DNA of 64,000 nt from Coffea arabica (taxonomy: Eukaryota; Streptophyta; Magnoliopsida; Gentianales; Rubiaceae), in contig NC_092312.1 in the NCBI RefSeq assembly GCF_036785885.1, forward strand, positions 15,208,001-15,272,000. The letters are read 5' to 3'. A program made the position numbers and the translations under genes. Below, in pieces: positions 62,901 to 64,000 of this stretch. Within the stretch, counting starts at the first letter, position 1. Each line of letters begins with the position of its first letter. Below the pieces are notes generated by a model, which worked only from the letters and a program-made list of their open reading frames with translations, had not been told where the DNA came from and made no database searches.

Positions 62901-64000
62901 AATTCCTGATAGTTGCTTTAATCTATTATCTTAGACCCCAGAAATTTTGATGGTAAAATCCATATGTTGAATTTGAGAAAGATAGCTTATTCTACTGGTC
63001 ACCCCATTCTAAAAGGGAAAGGGGGAAAAAGAATATTAAGTAAATAATGGATTATGCAGTTATTTTTTTTCGGTACTCTTGACATCTTGTTCTTCTCCAA
63101 ATTCTGGTTATCATTATTGCATTGTGACATATCACTTTCATTTTAATATGGGCCATATAGTATTTTTGCAGTTTCTAGATTTTTCCTCTTTTCTAACTAA
63201 GCTGTTTACGATGGAATTTATGTGGCCTATGCTTTCTTCTGCTCTTCCTATCTGGCGGAGCAAGACATTTGAGTGGCAGCTTATTTTGAACAGATATTTC
63301 GATGATGAGTCTTATAATATTTAGCAGTTTGGATTTGTAAAACTTGTACTTTGATTTGTTGATAATAGGTGTACCACATCTGAGGGATGTTTTCTATAGG
63401 ATGGGTTTGTCTGACAAAGATATTGTGGCCCTGTCAGGTGGCCACACACTGGTAATTTATATTGCTTAACATAGTTTACGAACTTAAATCTCTTTTGCTG
63501 ACATTTTACTGACAAAATGGTCATTATGATGTTGTCTTTTAGGGGAGGGCACATCCAGAGAGATCAGGATTTGATGGCCCATGGACCAAGGAGCCACTAA
63601 AATTTGATAATTCATATTTTGTGTAAGAACCATCTAATTTTCTTTTCAGTAGATGAACCTATTTACTTTTTCTTGTTAGCTGCAATTTAGCTTGTTATTA
63701 CTATTCTGTTTTCAGGGAGCTGCTTAAAGGAGAAAGTGATGGGCTGCTAAAACTTCCAACAGATATAGCTCTTCTGGAAGATCCTGAATTTCGCCGTTTA
63801 GTTGAGCTTTATGCTAAGGTAGTGTGGGATATTTAACCTATTTAGACTAAAGAAAAACCCTATAGTTCTACTGCCTCTCATTAATTGGTGCAAGTAACAG
63901 TGGGTGATGCTATCTGGATTTTTTATTGAACTCTTGAAAAGTGTCATATGTTGGTCAGTGCTTTTAAACCTGGACCATTAAGTGAAGCGGATGAGCTTCC
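59933..64000 (+). CDS. APX: Ascorbate peroxidase (3' partial), APX3-like
   Basis: Class I haem peroxidase that reduces H2O2 with ascorbate. Exons in view: 59933-60048, 60170-60294, 60939-60988, 62155-62220, 62319-62367, 63369-63451, 63543-63622, 63716-63818; phases agree and 224 codons are visible. The next exon lies beyond the window. The distal site [13 protein letters not shown] gives Arg37, Trp40 and His41. The proximal His161 is in [20 protein letters not shown], with Trp177 in [28 protein letters not shown] and the [16 protein letters not shown] region are typical. The N-terminus ([20 protein letters not shown]) resembles peroxisomal/membrane APX3 more than cytosolic APX1. The C-terminal membrane anchor that would decide this is not in the window. 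No transit peptide is seen. Confidence 0.94.

Noticed and set aside
1..64000. CRISPR arrays, bacterial operons, tRNA/rRNA genes, LTR retrotransposons
   Set aside because: No spaced direct repeats of CRISPR type, no tRNA or rRNA signature, no reverse transcriptase, integrase or LTR pair could be seen on reading both strands.

Overview
The window is nuclear DNA of a flowering plant, most likely a eudicot. It has AT-rich intergenic DNA, many short introns with GT..AG borders, and plant-only protein families (ROP GTPase, UPL3-type HECT ligase, synaptotagmin/SMP protein, GH35 beta-galactosidase with a lectin tail, ascorbate peroxidase). There is no bacterial gene organisation. Introns were placed by reading the frames across GT..AG borders, and every multi-exon model below keeps phase from start to stop except one exon of UPL3. 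The species cannot be named from the sequence alone.

Layout, left to right. (1) 1-1717: first exon and start of the first intron of a ROP/RAC small GTPase on the minus strand, running off the left edge. (2) 1.7-14 kb: a gene-free block full of DNA transposons. It holds a large foldback Tourist-like element, a GGGCC-ended TIR element split by a Pack-MULE carrying a RING E3 ligase fragment, and a second Pack-MULE carrying an arabinogalactan-peptide gene and a leucine-rich-repeat fragment. (3) 14291-17442 (-): MCM10 replication factor, 11 exons. (4) 19724-24358 (+): apoplastic beta-galactosidase, 18 exons. (5) 29081-38424 (-): UPL3-like HECT ubiquitin ligase, complete except for a (CT)n tract that breaks the HECT domain. 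(6) 38.4-49.4 kb: transposon-rich and extremely AT-rich DNA with a second GGGCC TIR element, two hAT-type elements with 8-bp target duplications, a Stowaway element and tandem repeats. (7) 49445-57980 (+): synaptotagmin-2-like ER-plasma membrane tether, 12 exons. (8) 59933-right edge (+): ascorbate peroxidase, first 8 exons, cut by the window end.

The genes are unrelated housekeeping, signalling and cell-wall genes with separate promoters; there is no pathway cluster. The most informative part is the transposon record: two gene-capturing Mutator-like elements with 9-bp target duplications, one nested in another element whose uninterrupted relative lies 34 kb away, and captured genes disabled by the same CAG-to-TAG change. 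The two features most worth checking in living genes are the apparent break in the UPL3 HECT domain and a 64-bp tandem duplication that copies a splice acceptor in the synaptotagmin gene.
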